A DNA stretch of 64,000 nt from an uncultured Acidobacteriia bacterium (GTDB lineage Bacteria; Acidobacteriota; Terriglobia; Bryobacterales; Bryobacteraceae). The position numbers were made by a program, and so were the translations under genes. Where the stretch lies: assembly GCA_903851195.1 (NCBI GenBank), contig CAINNJ010000046.1, positions 62,001 to 126,000 on the forward strand. The letters are read 5' to 3'. The notes below the pieces were generated by a model. It made no database searches. It was given only the letters and a program-made list of their open reading frames with translations, and was not told the origin of the DNA. Of the stretch, positions 51,693 through 61,400 are shown piece by piece; the stretch's first letter is position 1, and the number at the start of each line of letters is the position of its first letter.

Positions 51693-53068
51693 CGCAGCTG
51701 CGCGAGGCGATCGCGGGCTGTCGCCAGGGCGGCAGCGACGGTCCGCGGGCCGGTACCGCCGGCGATTTCGCGCGTCTTCATGCCCTCGCGAGGATCGAGC
51801 AGGCGCGCCACGTCGGGTGTGAACTCGGGCGCAAACCGCGCCAGAGTTTCCGCGTTCCAGTCGCCCGGCTTCCTGCCGGCGCGCACGCTTTCGAGCACGA
51901 GCCTGCCGACCAGCTGATGCGCGGTATGGAAGGCCGTGCCGTTACGCGCCAGCGCTTCGGCCAGATCCGTCGCCACCACCCAGCTTTCGTCCGCCGCATC
52001 GAACGGAACCTGCTCGCGGAGCACCACGGTTTCCGCCACAAGGGCCGCCATTTCGAGGCAGCCGTTCACCTGATCGGCGGCTTCGAAGAGCGGTTCTTTG
52101 TCTTCCTGCATGTCGCGGTTATAGGTGAGCGGCAGGCCCTTCATGGTGAAGAAGAGCGCGTTGAGCGCGCCCAGCACCCGGCCGGATTTGCCGCGGATCA
52201 GTTCGAGCGAATCCGGATTCTTTTTCTGCGGCATCAGGCTGGAGCCGCTGGTGACGCCATCGCCCAGTTCCATCCAGCCGAACTCTTCGGAGGAGTAGAG
52301 GATCCAGTCTTCGGCCAGGCGGCTGAGGTGGATCATCGTGACGGAAGCGGCGTAGAGATAGTCGAGCGCGAAGTCGCGGTCGGCCGAGACATCCATGCTG
52401 TTGCGGGTGATTTCGGCGAAATCCAGATCGCGCGCGATGGCCTCGCGATCGTGGGGAAAGCCGCTGCCGGCCAGCGCGCCGGAACCGAGCGGCATGACGT
52501 TGGTGCGCCGCCGGGCCTCGCCGAAACGTTCGAAATCGCGCGCGAACATTTCGAAATACGCCAGCAGATAGTGCGGCCAGAGCACCGGCTGAGCACGGCG
52601 AAGGTGCGTGTAGCCGGGGATCACGGCGTGAGGATATTTCGCGGCCAGGTCGAGCAGCGCCTGCATCAGTTCGGCGAGCAGACCACGGGAACGATCGCAC
52701 TCCTCGCGCAGCCAGAGGCGCACGTCGAGCGACACCTGTTCATTGCGGCTGCGGCCCGTGTGGATCTTGCCCGCCAGAGCGCCCACGCGCTGGCTCAGCT
52801 TGCCGATGACGAAACTGTGGACGTCTTCGTCCGTCGCGCCATCGAAGAAAGCCGGATCGGCCGCGTCGGCGCGGATGGAGTCGAAAGCTTCCACGATGGT
52901 GGCGCACTCGGCTTCCGTCAGAACGCCGGCGCGCGTCAGGGACCGGGCAAAAGCCTGCGATCCGCGCACATCGGCGGCCAGCAGCCGCCGGTCGAAATGT
53001 AAAGAATTTGAGAACCGTTCGAAGACTTCCGAAGGGCCCGTCTCAAACCGCCCGCCCCAAAGTTTCAT
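51689..53068 (-). CDS. argH: argininosuccinate lyase
   Basis: ArgH splits argininosuccinate into arginine and fumarate, the last step of arginine synthesis. The 459-residue protein starts MKLWGGRFETGPSEVFERFSNSLHFD, and has THLRRAQPVLWPHYLLAY and the fumarase-superfamily signature GSSLMPQKKNPDSLELIRGKSG. Length is normal. It begins 19 nt after argF and overlaps argR (ATGA). The other arginine genes (argG, argC, argJ, argB) are not in the window. Confidence 0.97.
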   Translation of the reverse strand: MKLWGGRFETGPSEVFERFSNSLHFDRRLLAADVRGSQAFARSLTRAGVLTEAECATIVEAFDSIRADAADPAFFDGATDEDVHSFVIGKLSQRVGALAGKIHTGRSRNEQVSLDVRLWLREECDRSRGLLAELMQALLDLAAKYPHAVIPGYTHLRRAQPVLWPHYLLAYFEMFARDFERFGEARRRTNVMPLGSGALAGSGFPHDREAIARDLDFAEITRNSMDVSADRDFALDYLYAASVTMIHLSRLAEDWILYSSEEFGWMELGDGVTSGSSLMPQKKNPDSLELIRGKSGRVLGALNALFFTMKGLPLTYNRDMQEDKEPLFEAADQVNGCLEMAALVAETVVLREQVPFDAADESWVVATDLAEALARNGTAFHTAHQLVGRLVLESVRAGRKPGDWNAETLARFAPEFTPDVARLLDPREGMKTREIAGGTGPRTVAAALATARDRLAQLR

Positions 53069-53087
53069 GAAATTGATTTCCGCGTTT

Positions 53088-54026
53088 TTATGACAGCATC
53101 ATCAGCAGCAGCGCTTTTTGCGCGTGCAGCCGGTTTTCAGCCTGATCGAAGACGACCGAGCGCGGGGATTCGATCACCGCATCCGTGACTTCCTCGCCCC
53201 GTTTGGCCGGCAGGCAGTGCAGGAAGACCGCGTTCGGCGCGGCCTTCGAGAAGAGATCCTCATCCACCTGGTAATCCGCGAAGGCCGTGCGGCGTTCCGC
53301 CGCTTCATTCTCGGCGCCCATGCTGGCCCAGACGTCGGTATAGATGGCGTGCGCGCCTCGTGCCGCCTCCGCCGGATCGTGCGTAACGGTCACGGTGGCG
53401 CCATTGGCGGCCGCGATGGCCTGCGCTTCGGCGATGATGGCGGCATTCGCGTCGTAACGGGGCGGGTTAGCCAAAACGAAATCGATGCCCAGACGAGCCG
53501 CGCACAACATCAGCGACTGCGCCACATTGTTGCCATCGCCCACGAAGGCCAGACGAAGGCCACGCAGCGAACCGAAATGTTCCCGCAGCGTCTGCATGTC
53601 CGCCAAAGCCTGGCAGGGGTGCCAGGTGTCGCTCAACGCGTTGACAACGGGGACTTTCGACCATTTCGCCAGATCGTCCACGGTTTTCTGGAGGAACGTG
53701 CGGGTGACGATCGCGCTGACCCAGCGATCGAGATTCCGAGCGACGTCTTTCAGGGGCTCGCGGGAGCCGATCGGCCCGTCATTGAGGATCGAGAAGCCGC
53801 CCAGCTGCTGGATGGCCAGTTCGAACGTCATGCGGGTCCGCAGCGAGGGTTTTTCGAACAGCAAAGCGATCGAGCGGCCCGCCAGACAGGAGCTGTAGAG
53901 CCGGGGCTCGCGCTTCACGCCGGTTGCAAGATCCAGAAGAACGAGTAACTCATCCTGGGTGATATCGAGGTCTTTGGTGAAATCGGGATGAGCGATTTTC
54001 CGGATTTGCGGCGGCGCGGCAGTCAT
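53088..54026 (-). CDS. argF: ornithine carbamoyltransferase
   Basis: OTC makes citrulline from ornithine and carbamoyl phosphate. The 312-residue protein has the carbamoyl-phosphate motif KPSLRTRMTFELA (residues about 55-67), HPCQALADMQT, DVWASMGAE and the ornithine-loop HCLPAKRGEEVTDAVIE. KPSLRTR rather than STRTR is common in bacterial and archaeal anabolic enzymes of this branch. It heads argF-argH-argR. Two ARG boxes overlap its promoter and end at the start codon, and no Shine-Dalgarno sequence is evident. Confidence 0.96.
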   Translation of the reverse strand: MTAAPPQIRKIAHPDFTKDLDITQDELLVLLDLATGVKREPRLYSSCLAGRSIALLFEKPSLRTRMTFELAIQQLGGFSILNDGPIGSREPLKDVARNLDRWVSAIVTRTFLQKTVDDLAKWSKVPVVNALSDTWHPCQALADMQTLREHFGSLRGLRLAFVGDGNNVAQSLMLCAARLGIDFVLANPPRYDANAAIIAEAQAIAAANGATVTVTHDPAEAARGAHAIYTDVWASMGAENEAAERRTAFADYQVDEDLFSKAAPNAVFLHCLPAKRGEEVTDAVIESPRSVVFDQAENRLHAQKALLLMMLS

Positions 54027-54059
54027 GAATGTTTATTCAACTAAATGAATATTTAACCA
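54026..54059 (-). promoter_or_regulatory. argF: tandem ARG boxes upstream of argF
   Basis: Box 1 is TGAAT-GTTT-ATTCA (54026-54039), a perfect palindrome matching the ARG-box core. Box 2 is TGAAT-ATTT-AACCA (54046-54059), with one good half-site. Centres are 20 bp apart, close to the 21 bp spacing of known ArgR double boxes. The region is strikingly AT-rich and reaches to the start codon, so a bound ArgR hexamer would cover the promoter. Confidence 0.82.
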
Positions 54060-54097
54060 TTCGTGCGCCCCCGCGTCAAGGGACGGGCCGCAATCGG

Positions 54098-54841
54098 TCA
54101 GTCGCCCGACGTCTGGCGTTTCTGGAAGAACTTTCGCTTCACGTCCGGCCAGAACTCTTTGAGAATCTGGGAGATCGAATCCGTGCCGATTTGCGTGAAC
54201 ATGCGCTGCATGGTCGGTTTAAAGCCGACATCGTCGGGATAATAAGCGTTACCGATGGAGGCCACGATACCGTTGCCCAGAAACTCAGAGGCGTTAAACG
54301 TCCAGTTTCCCTTGTCGTTTTTTGCGACGGCCGAGCGCGAGGCGGCGTACAGGATTCGGCTCATTACGGAACCGTGTCCTCTGCGGAAATAACGCGGGTC
54401 CTGATGCAGGAGGGACGGGATCGCGCCTTCGGTCAGGAAGTTGCCGATATCCTGATCGGCGATCGAGGACGCATAACGACGGCTGTAGCCTTTCAATCCC
54501 TGTCCGAACGAAGGGTTTGAGTTATTGAGTTGCGAAATACCAGAGAAAAAGCCGGCCAGAATGTAGGCGGGGCCATCGGTTGTATCTTTTCGCGCAATGG
54601 TGAACTTCTGCTTCACCGTGAGCGGCGCGTAGGGGCCGGTTTCCTCCGCCGTGCGGTAGTTGGCCAGTACGCCGTAGGCGCGCTTGTCCTGCACGGGAAC
54701 CGGCACCGGGTCGGCCTTGCTTTGCGTGGCCGGCGCTTCCGTAGCGGGCGCGGTGGTTTGTTCTGAGGAAGTTACGGGTGTTTCGGCGTGCAATTGACCG
54801 AAAAGCAAAACGGCTGCGAAACAAAGCCTGAACCTGATCAT
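54098..54841 (-). CDS. exported hypothetical protein
   Basis: The 247-residue protein has a signal peptide (MIRFRLCFAAVLLFGQLHA), a Thr/Ala/Pro-rich linker and a C-terminal domain of about 180 residues beginning LTVKQKFTIARKDTTDGPAYILAGFFSGISQL. The domain contains HQDPRYFRRG and is of a type frequent in Acidobacteria, usually left as hypothetical. Amphipathic stretches (GNGIVASIGNAYYPDD) could fit a small outer-membrane barrel. It starts a transcript upstream-independent of argF and ends 37 nt before the ARG boxes in the opposite sense of reading. Confidence 0.68.
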   Translation of the reverse strand: MIRFRLCFAAVLLFGQLHAETPVTSSEQTTAPATEAPATQSKADPVPVPVQDKRAYGVLANYRTAEETGPYAPLTVKQKFTIARKDTTDGPAYILAGFFSGISQLNNSNPSFGQGLKGYSRRYASSIADQDIGNFLTEGAIPSLLHQDPRYFRRGHGSVMSRILYAASRSAVAKNDKGNWTFNASEFLGNGIVASIGNAYYPDDVGFKPTMQRMFTQIGTDSISQILKEFWPDVKRKFFQKRQTSGD

Positions 54842-54942
54842 GAAGTTATAAGACCCTTAAGACGCGAGGCTTCACCCCGAGCGTATTCTAATCCGATGGC
54901 GCGGCGAGCCCATTGGTTACAGGGTTGACGAAAACATACGAA

Positions 54943-56127
54943 TCAGCGGCCCGCCGGATAGTAGCCTTCCCGCGACTGAACCGTGAGTCCCGCCTGTTTG
55001 ACCCCCACTTTAATGGTTCGGTATCCCGACGCAGCGGCGGGATTTTCGGAACTGTAACCGAGGCTGTACTGATTCCGCAGTTCTTCCTGCAGGCGATCGA
55101 AGATGTCGTCGATGGTGAGCTTCTTCGAAACCTCGTAGAACGATCCGCCGGTTTCGCGAGAAATTTGCTGCAGGACTTTTTTGCCGTCCCTGCCGCCGCC
55201 AAACGGTTGCCGGGCCAGTTGCGCATCGGAAAAAAGGATGGAGTACACCAGAGTGTCGGCCCGCTGGGCGGCCTCAATGGCATCGTTCAGGAACGTCTTA
55301 CTGCCGTTGTCGTCACCGTCGGTGAGCAGAATCATCGCTTTCCGGCCGGTCTCCTTCCGCATGATCTCGTTGGAGCCGAGGAGGATGGCGTCGTAGAGGG
55401 TCGTACCCGGTCCGCGCGATTGCCGCCCGCCACCCTGCTGGCGTCCGCCGCCACCGCCTCGTCGTCCACCCCCTCCGCCGGGGAAGCCGATGCCGCCGCC
55501 AGGGAATCGGATGCCGCCGCCACCGCCGGGATAGCCGCCGCCACCGCCGGGATAGCCGCCGCCCCCACCCGGATAGCCGCCGCCCCCCGAATTGCCGCCG
55601 CCGCGCCGGCTCATCTGGGGACGCTGGTCGGCGGGAAGTTCCAGTTCGTCGAGCGCGCGCCGCAGTTCGGTTCGCGACGACGTCAGGTCCTGCAGCAGTT
55701 CCGATTCGTGGTCGAAGTGCATGACGAACGTGCGATCTTTATCCCCGCGAAGAACTTTGTCGAGGAAGCGAAAGCTGGCGTTCTTTTCTTCGCCGAGGAC
55801 TCGCCGCTGGCTCAGACTGGTGTCGACCAGGAGCCCCAGGGTGAGCGGGATGTCGGTCTCGCGCGAGAAATAACGGATAACCTGATCGCGGCCCTCTTCC
55901 GTAACGGTGAAATCCTCTTTTTTCAGGGTGGAAACGAAGCGCCCTTGTTTGTCCCGGACCGTGGCCAGAACGTTGATCACCCGAACGTCGGTGGAAAACG
56001 TGGTTTCCTTTTCGGCCGGACGTTCCTCCGGGCGGGTCTGCGAGAGCAAGGTGCGCGCCGCGGGCAGAGCGGCGGCCAGGGAAAGCAGGAACGAGCGCCG
56101 TTCGACCGGGCTGGAGCGATGAGGCAT
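54943..56127 (-). CDS. VWFA-related acidobacterial exported protein
   Basis: The 394-residue protein has a twin-arginine leader (VERRSFLLSLAAALPAARTLLSQ) and a von Willebrand factor A domain of the Acidobacteria-typical class: VRVINVLATVRDKQGRFVSTLKKEDFTVTEEG, LTLGLLVDTSLSQ (the MIDAS DxSxS is DTSLS), and AMILLTDGDDNGSKT. Between the two halves of the domain is an unusual insert of about 70 residues made of Gly-Gly-Tyr-Pro-Gly repeats and Arg/Gln. The repeats (about residues 175-240) are encoded by CCGGGATAGCCGCC units. Function is adhesion or protein interaction by analogy only. Confidence 0.9.
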   Translation of the reverse strand: MPHRSSPVERRSFLLSLAAALPAARTLLSQTRPEERPAEKETTFSTDVRVINVLATVRDKQGRFVSTLKKEDFTVTEEGRDQVIRYFSRETDIPLTLGLLVDTSLSQRRVLGEEKNASFRFLDKVLRGDKDRTFVMHFDHESELLQDLTSSRTELRRALDELELPADQRPQMSRRGGGNSGGGGYPGGGGGYPGGGGGYPGGGGGIRFPGGGIGFPGGGGGRRGGGGGRQQGGGRQSRGPGTTLYDAILLGSNEIMRKETGRKAMILLTDGDDNGSKTFLNDAIEAAQRADTLVYSILFSDAQLARQPFGGGRDGKKVLQQISRETGGSFYEVSKKLTIDDIFDRLQEELRNQYSLGYSSENPAAASGYRTIKVGVKQAGLTVQSREGYYPAGR

Positions 56128-56168
56128 GTGGTTGAGTTAAGAGAAAGATGCGGCAGGATCCGTGCCGG

Positions 56169-57014
56169 TTACTTCGCTTTGTGTTCGCCGCGCCGGATAG
56201 CCGCGGCCATGGTGGCGGCTTTTGCGGCTTCCTCATCGCGGCCGAGCGTTTTCAGGACCGCGGCATGGGCTTCGAGGGCCTCCGCGAAGACGGGACTGGT
56301 AATGCCCAGGGTTCTCTCCCGGATCCTGGCGGCGAGACGGTAACGCTGCTCGGCAAGGGCAAAGCGCCCTTGTTTGGTGTAGACGAACGCAAGGCTGATC
56401 TGCACGTCGCCGAAGCCAGGGTTCAGCATTCCCCCGTCCTGTTCGCGAATGGCCGCGCAGCGTTTCAGGGGACCTTCGGCATCCGAATACAGTTTCATGG
56501 CGACGTAGGCATCGCCCAGGGCGCAGTGCACATCGGCGGCGCGAACGCTTTGGCCGCCGCTGAGTTGCTCGTTAATGGATAAGCTGCGGGATAACAGGGC
56601 GATTGCGGGCTGCGGCTTGCCGGTCGCGATCAGAACGCCGGCCAGATTGAACGAGACATCCGCCATGTCCTGCGAGGGGCCGGGAGGGCCCGCTTCCAGA
56701 ATTGCGAGCGCGCGGCGGAAACTGGTTTCGGCTTCGGACAGGTGCTTCGCGTCGCGCTGGGCGATGCCAAGGCTGTTCAGGGTGTTGGCTACACGGGTGT
56801 CGGCCGGACCGAATCTTTCGGCCTCATGCAGGGCGCTTTCGAAGGCGGTCTGCGCGGCGGGAAAATCGTGGTCGACGGCGGCGCGCTGGGCCTTGATATA
56901 CAGCTCTTTCCAGGCCGCGTCCACATCCTGCGCGCCGGCGGTGCCCATGGCAGCCAGTGCGGGAACCACAAGCCGGATCAGACTGAGGAAGGAACTGCAG
57001 GAAAAGCGCGGCAT
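56169..57014 (-). CDS. exported TPR protein (paralogue 1)
   Basis: The 281-residue protein has a signal peptide (LIRLVVPALAAMGTAGAQ) and five to six tetratricopeptide repeats with the kinesin-light-chain-like core RVANTLNSLGIAQRDAKHLSEAETSFRRALAILE. Such repeats bind partner proteins. It is about 45-50 percent identical by eye to the upstream neighbour at 57020 and starts 5 nt after it, so the pair arose by tandem duplication and has diverged. Partners unknown. Confidence 0.85.
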   Translation of the reverse strand: MPRFSCSSFLSLIRLVVPALAAMGTAGAQDVDAAWKELYIKAQRAAVDHDFPAAQTAFESALHEAERFGPADTRVANTLNSLGIAQRDAKHLSEAETSFRRALAILEAGPPGPSQDMADVSFNLAGVLIATGKPQPAIALLSRSLSINEQLSGGQSVRAADVHCALGDAYVAMKLYSDAEGPLKRCAAIREQDGGMLNPGFGDVQISLAFVYTKQGRFALAEQRYRLAARIRERTLGITSPVFAEALEAHAAVLKTLGRDEEAAKAATMAAAIRRGEHKAK

Positions 57015-57019
57015 CGAAA

Positions 57020-57850
57020 CTAACGCTCTTTTCTCTCATTTCTGCGGATCGCCGTCGCGAGCGAGGCGTCTTTATTGGCGTCGGCCTCGCGTCCCATGGA
57101 GCGCAGCATCGCGGCGTGCGCTTCGAGAACATCGGCAAAGCCCGGGCTCATGATGCCCTGCATCTTTTCCCGGATCTTTTCCGCGAGGTGGAACCGGGGG
57201 TCGGCAAGCGCGAATTTCCCCTGGTTCTGATAAACGATCGCGAGACTGAACAGGGCGTCACTGAGTTCCGTGCTGTAGATTCCTCCACTCGCTTCCCGGA
57301 TTTCGGCGCACTGTTTCAGGGGCGCTTCCGCGCGCGCCCAGTCCCGCGTCAGCCGCCGGGCATCGCCGATCATGCACAATACATCGGCGGCCTTCAGGCT
57401 TTGGGGGCCGAGGTGGCTCTGGTAACCGATGAGGCTGTTTTCGAGGAAAGGCAGCGCGGACGGCAGTTTACCCTGGTCGGCAAGCACGGTGGCAAGATTG
57501 TAATCGATGTTGGCGACGTCGATACTCTCGCGGCCGTAGGCCTTTTCCAGAACGGCGAGGGCGCGGCGAAAAGCGGCCTCGGCTTCGGCATGGCGCTTCT
57601 CCGCTTTGTAAACCAGACCGAGACTGTTCAGCGTGGCGCCGACACGGGGATCGCCGGCGCCGAAACGCTCGGCCTCATGCAGCGCTTTCTGAAAAATCTG
57701 TTCCGATTTCTGATAATCGTTGGCGCTGGATGCGGAAAGCGCCTGCATGACGAGGTTTTTCCAGGCCTCGTCCGGTTCGCCCGTCTGGGCGCGAAGGAGA
57801 CAGAGACTCGCCAACGCAAAGAATCCGCACGCCAGAGTACTGGAGGTCAC
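57020..57850 (-). CDS. exported TPR protein (paralogue 2)
   Basis: The 276-residue protein has a signal peptide (TLACGFFALASLCLLRAQ) and TPRs in the same register as its downstream paralogue: HEAERFGAGDPRVGATLNSLGLVYKAEKRHAEAEAAFRRALAVLE. Both end with the same AEKIRExxxGIxSPxFAxxLEAHAAxLxxxGR tail. Cotranscription with the paralogue is near certain (5 nt gap). No other gene nearby suggests the partner. Confidence 0.85.
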   Translation of the reverse strand: MTSSTLACGFFALASLCLLRAQTGEPDEAWKNLVMQALSASSANDYQKSEQIFQKALHEAERFGAGDPRVGATLNSLGLVYKAEKRHAEAEAAFRRALAVLEKAYGRESIDVANIDYNLATVLADQGKLPSALPFLENSLIGYQSHLGPQSLKAADVLCMIGDARRLTRDWARAEAPLKQCAEIREASGGIYSTELSDALFSLAIVYQNQGKFALADPRFHLAEKIREKMQGIMSPGFADVLEAHAAMLRSMGREADANKDASLATAIRRNERKER

Positions 57851-57915
57851 CGTACTAATGAGAATAGCGAATCGGAGTGGCTATTCCGCAACCGGCGCCA
57901 TCGGCCGGCGGCGAT

Positions 57916-58380
57916 TCAGACGCAGGACTGAAAGCCGGCTGTCAGCATCGACGAGCGAACGGCATCCACGAGACTGGTGTTGGCCAGACTGGTGTTCGCG
58001 AGACTGGTGCTGGCCAGACTGGTATCAGCTGCGCGCACGAAGTATTTCGGCCCGAGCTGCCGCATCAGATTGATGCGAACGGCGCCGGAATCCGTTACCG
58101 CCGACATGAATAACACCGGCACATCGGGCCGGGTTCGCTGCAGTCCTTCGACGAGTTGAGGGCCGGGTTCTCCCATCACTTCCACGTCCGTCAGCACGGA
58201 ATCCACCGGAACGTAGGGTCGGGATGCAATTTCGACCGCTTCGGCCGCGCTACGCGCCAGCAGCGTGCGGAAGCCGCTCCTGCGAAACAGGGAGCTCAGA
58301 ATCACCAGCACGGCCGGTTCCTGTTCCACGATGAGAACGGAACGAGTTTCCGGGGAAAAATCGTCTGAATAGGAAGACAT
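57916..58380 (-). CDS. degenerate receiver-domain protein with (TSLAN)n repeat
   Basis: The 154-residue protein is a stand-alone receiver-like domain: SVLIVEQEPAVLVILSSLFRRSGFRTLLARSAAEAVEIA...VDSVLTDVEVMGEPGPQLVEGL, with an Asp in LTDVEVMG at the phosphorylation position. The acidic pair is EQE instead of DD, and the conserved Lys near the C-terminus is missing; in its place a tandem repeat (TSLAS-TSLAN-TSLAN-TSLVD) has expanded after helix 4-5. It may not be phosphorylated. No kinase gene is adjacent. Confidence 0.75.
   Translation of the reverse strand: MSSYSDDFSPETRSVLIVEQEPAVLVILSSLFRRSGFRTLLARSAAEAVEIASRPYVPVDSVLTDVEVMGEPGPQLVEGLQRTRPDVPVLFMSAVTDSGAVRINLMRQLGPKYFVRAADTSLASTSLANTSLANTSLVDAVRSSMLTAGFQSCV
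57971..58024. repeat. 15 bp in-frame tandem repeat inside the receiver-like gene
   Basis: Units AGACTGGTGTTGGCC, AGACTGGTGTTCGCG, AGACTGGTGCTGGCC and a partial AGACTGGTA follow each other at 57971-58024. They encode the TSLAN repeats and have drifted by a few substitutions. Confidence 0.93.
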
Positions 58381-58450
58381 AGTCTCGGATTGAAACTGGT
58401 AGTGCGGAAACGAACCCGAACGTTACGCAGTTTTTCTCCGAAACCGGGGC

Positions 58451-61400
58451 TCAGTTGACCACCGACACCGAGGCCTTTCTTTCCAGTTTGCCCCAGCCGA
58501 CCAGCCTGCCGCGCATGGCGAACACCAGGGTTTTCGCGAGGACGAACAGCATCATCTGGCGGTAGTAGATTCGCTGGAAGAAGAGAAGCAGAAGATCCCA
58601 GGCCGGAACTCCTTCGAGCGAGTAGGCCAGCAACCCCGTCAGCACTTCGAGGAAAAAGAAACCGAAATAGTACAGCAGCACCGTGCGCCAGTTACCCGCC
58701 CACAGCGCCACCAGCATCGCGATTTCGGCAAAGGGCGAGAGCGAGGAAAGCAGCACCTGGAAGAGCCAGATGCTGGGCAGCGCGATAAAGCCGAGCGTCC
58801 CGTAGCGCGGCACGAACAGGGCGTCGCGGTGTTTCCAGGCCGCCTGCAAGGTGCCGAACGACCAGCGAAAACGCTGTTTCGTCAGGCTCTTGCCGTCCTC
58901 GGGAGCCTCCGTGTAGGCGATGGCCTGTTCGTCGTAACGAATCACGTAGCCGTCGCGGCGAATGGAGAGCGTGAGATCCGCGTCCTCGGCCAGGGTGTCG
59001 TGACCGAAGCCGCCTTTCTGGATCACCAGATCTTTGCGCCACGCGCCCACCGCGCCGGGCACTACTGTGATCGCGTTCAGATAATCGAGCGCTCGCCGGT
59101 CCAGATTGAAGCCGTAGATGTACTCGATGGACTGGAAACGCGTGATCCACTTTTTGCGGTTGCCAACCCTGGCATTGCCGCTCACCGCCCCGATCCGGGG
59201 ATCGCTGAAATGCCGGACCAGTTTGCCGATCGTGCCGGTGCGGAACAGCGTGTCGGCATCCACCGCCACCAGAATGTCGTAGGCGGCGTGCCCGATGGCG
59301 TTGTTGAGCGCGGCCGATTTCCCGGCGTTCGGCTGCGACAGAATCTTCACCGAGGGGTGGTCCCCGTAGCCCTCACGGAGAACACGAAGCGTGTCGTCCT
59401 TCGAACCGTCGTCCACCACCAGGATTTCCATGTGCGGATAACCGTTACGAAGGATGGAGTCGATGGTCCGCAGAATCACGGTCTCCTCGTTGTAGGCGGC
59501 GATGATGACGGAGACCGGGGGCTGGAAGAAGGCACCGTACGTCCGGCGGCCTTCTTTACGCTTCTGCAGGATGGCCAGAACGCCGAACAGGACCGATCTG
59601 GCCAGGGTGAGGTAGATCGCCGCGAGGAAGAGGATGCCGAGGGTTTGCAGCGAACGCGCCTGCAGCCCGAGCGCGCGGCCTTCGATCTGTGCCATGCGCA
59701 GCTCATCCGGGTTCGGCGGCGGCATGACCTGCGCACGCGTCTGGCCGATCAGGTCGCTGACCAGCGCGAAGCGGTAACCGGCCGCCTGCGCCTGGTCAAT
59801 GATGCCCGGCAGCGCTTCCACCGTGGCGTTGCGGTCCCCGCCCGCATCGTGCAGCAGAATGATGTGGCCGTTGGCCCGTTCATTCTGCACTTCCTGGACA
59901 ATGGCCGCGGCAGTCACGCCCGGCGCCCAGTCGCGCGGGTCGATGGATTCCCCGATCGTCATATAACCGGATGCCTGGACGCGCAGCAGCGGCAGAATTT
60001 CTTCAGGCGTCTGCGGGTCGCTGTCGGCGTTATAGGGTGGGCGGAAGAAGGTGGTCGAGACGCCCAGCAGGTTCTCCATGATTCGCTGCGTGGTGGAGAG
60101 TTCCAGATCGATCCGCCGGGGAGAAGCGATGGCGATATTCGGATGCAGGTAGGTATGGTTGCCGAGTTCGTGACCCTCGGCATACTCCCGCCGGATCAGC
60201 GCCGGATAGTTTTCCGCATTGAGTCCGACGACGAAAAAGGTTGCCGGAACGTGCCGGGCCTTCAGAATATCCAGAACGCGGGGCGTGAAGGTGGGGTCCG
60301 GGCCGTCGTCAAAGGTCAGGCACAGAATTTTCTGATTCGCCGACTCGGAGGCGCCGGCATGATCGATCACGTAGGGCGTCGGATAACTTGTGTAGCGCTC
60401 GCTGTAGTCGCCTTCGGGGGTGGGCGGATCGGTGACCACGCGGGTGCCCGCGTGCGGTATCTGGCTGACGTGCAGGATCTCGCCTTTTCCGTACTGGCGC
60501 GGCGCCTGCTGTGTGGCCTCCATGGCGTTCAGCACGGAGCCTTTGAGATTGTCCTCGGGCCAGGCCTCGTGCCGCAGCACTTTCCAGAGGCCTGGATCTT
60601 CGGCGCCCAGACGCCAGAGGCCCACGCCGCGGAACCCGCCATCCTGCACAGCGCTGATCTGGTTGAGCGACGTCACCGCGTCGAGGAACCAGGCTTCATG
60701 CTGCTTGCCGCCGGCGGTGAAACGCAGAACCGGATTTTCGGCGGCCGCGTCCCATTCGATGGACCCGCGAGTCGCGGCGGCCGCGGCCATCACGTCGTCA
60801 AACGTGACTTCGGAACCGCCCTTGCCGCCGATCTCCCAGTCGTAACCGTAGCTGCCGAAACCGACCACCATCTTCGACGGAGGCGCCAGTTTCGCCAGTT
60901 CGTCCAGCTTGCCTTCGAAGAAGGTCTCCGAAGCGACCGGCCCGGGCTCGCCCGACTGGTAGTGCTCGTCGTAGACCATCGGCACCAGGTAGTCGACAGC
61001 CGCGGCCAGCTCTTTGATGTCATAGGCGGGATCGCCCACGGGCACGTCTTCGGAAACGATGTAGCCGGACTGGTGCAGGTCCAGAGTGAGTTCGCGCATG
61101 AACCGTACCAGGGAGGCGCGGTCACGTACGGCCAGGTTTTCGAAATCGATATTGACGCCGGCGAATTTGTGCTCGGCCAGGTTGGAACGAATGTTGCCGA
61201 TCAGGTCCCGGCGCAGATCCGGGTCGTTGATGACGCGGTGCACGTCGCCTGGCTGCCAGCCGTCGCGGAAGTTGGTCAGCAGCGCCAGGATGGGGAGATT
61301 GGCCTGGTGGGCGATCGCGACGACGGTCTGATCGGTCTGGTCGGCGATGTCCCCCTGCGCATTCTGCAGGGTGAGCCACTCCGGCACCAGATGCGTGAGA

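Noticed and set aside
55490-55600. CRISPR-like array from CCGGGATAGCCGCC repeats
   Set aside because: The repeats are contiguous, lack unique spacers and encode Gly-Tyr-Pro repeats in frame.
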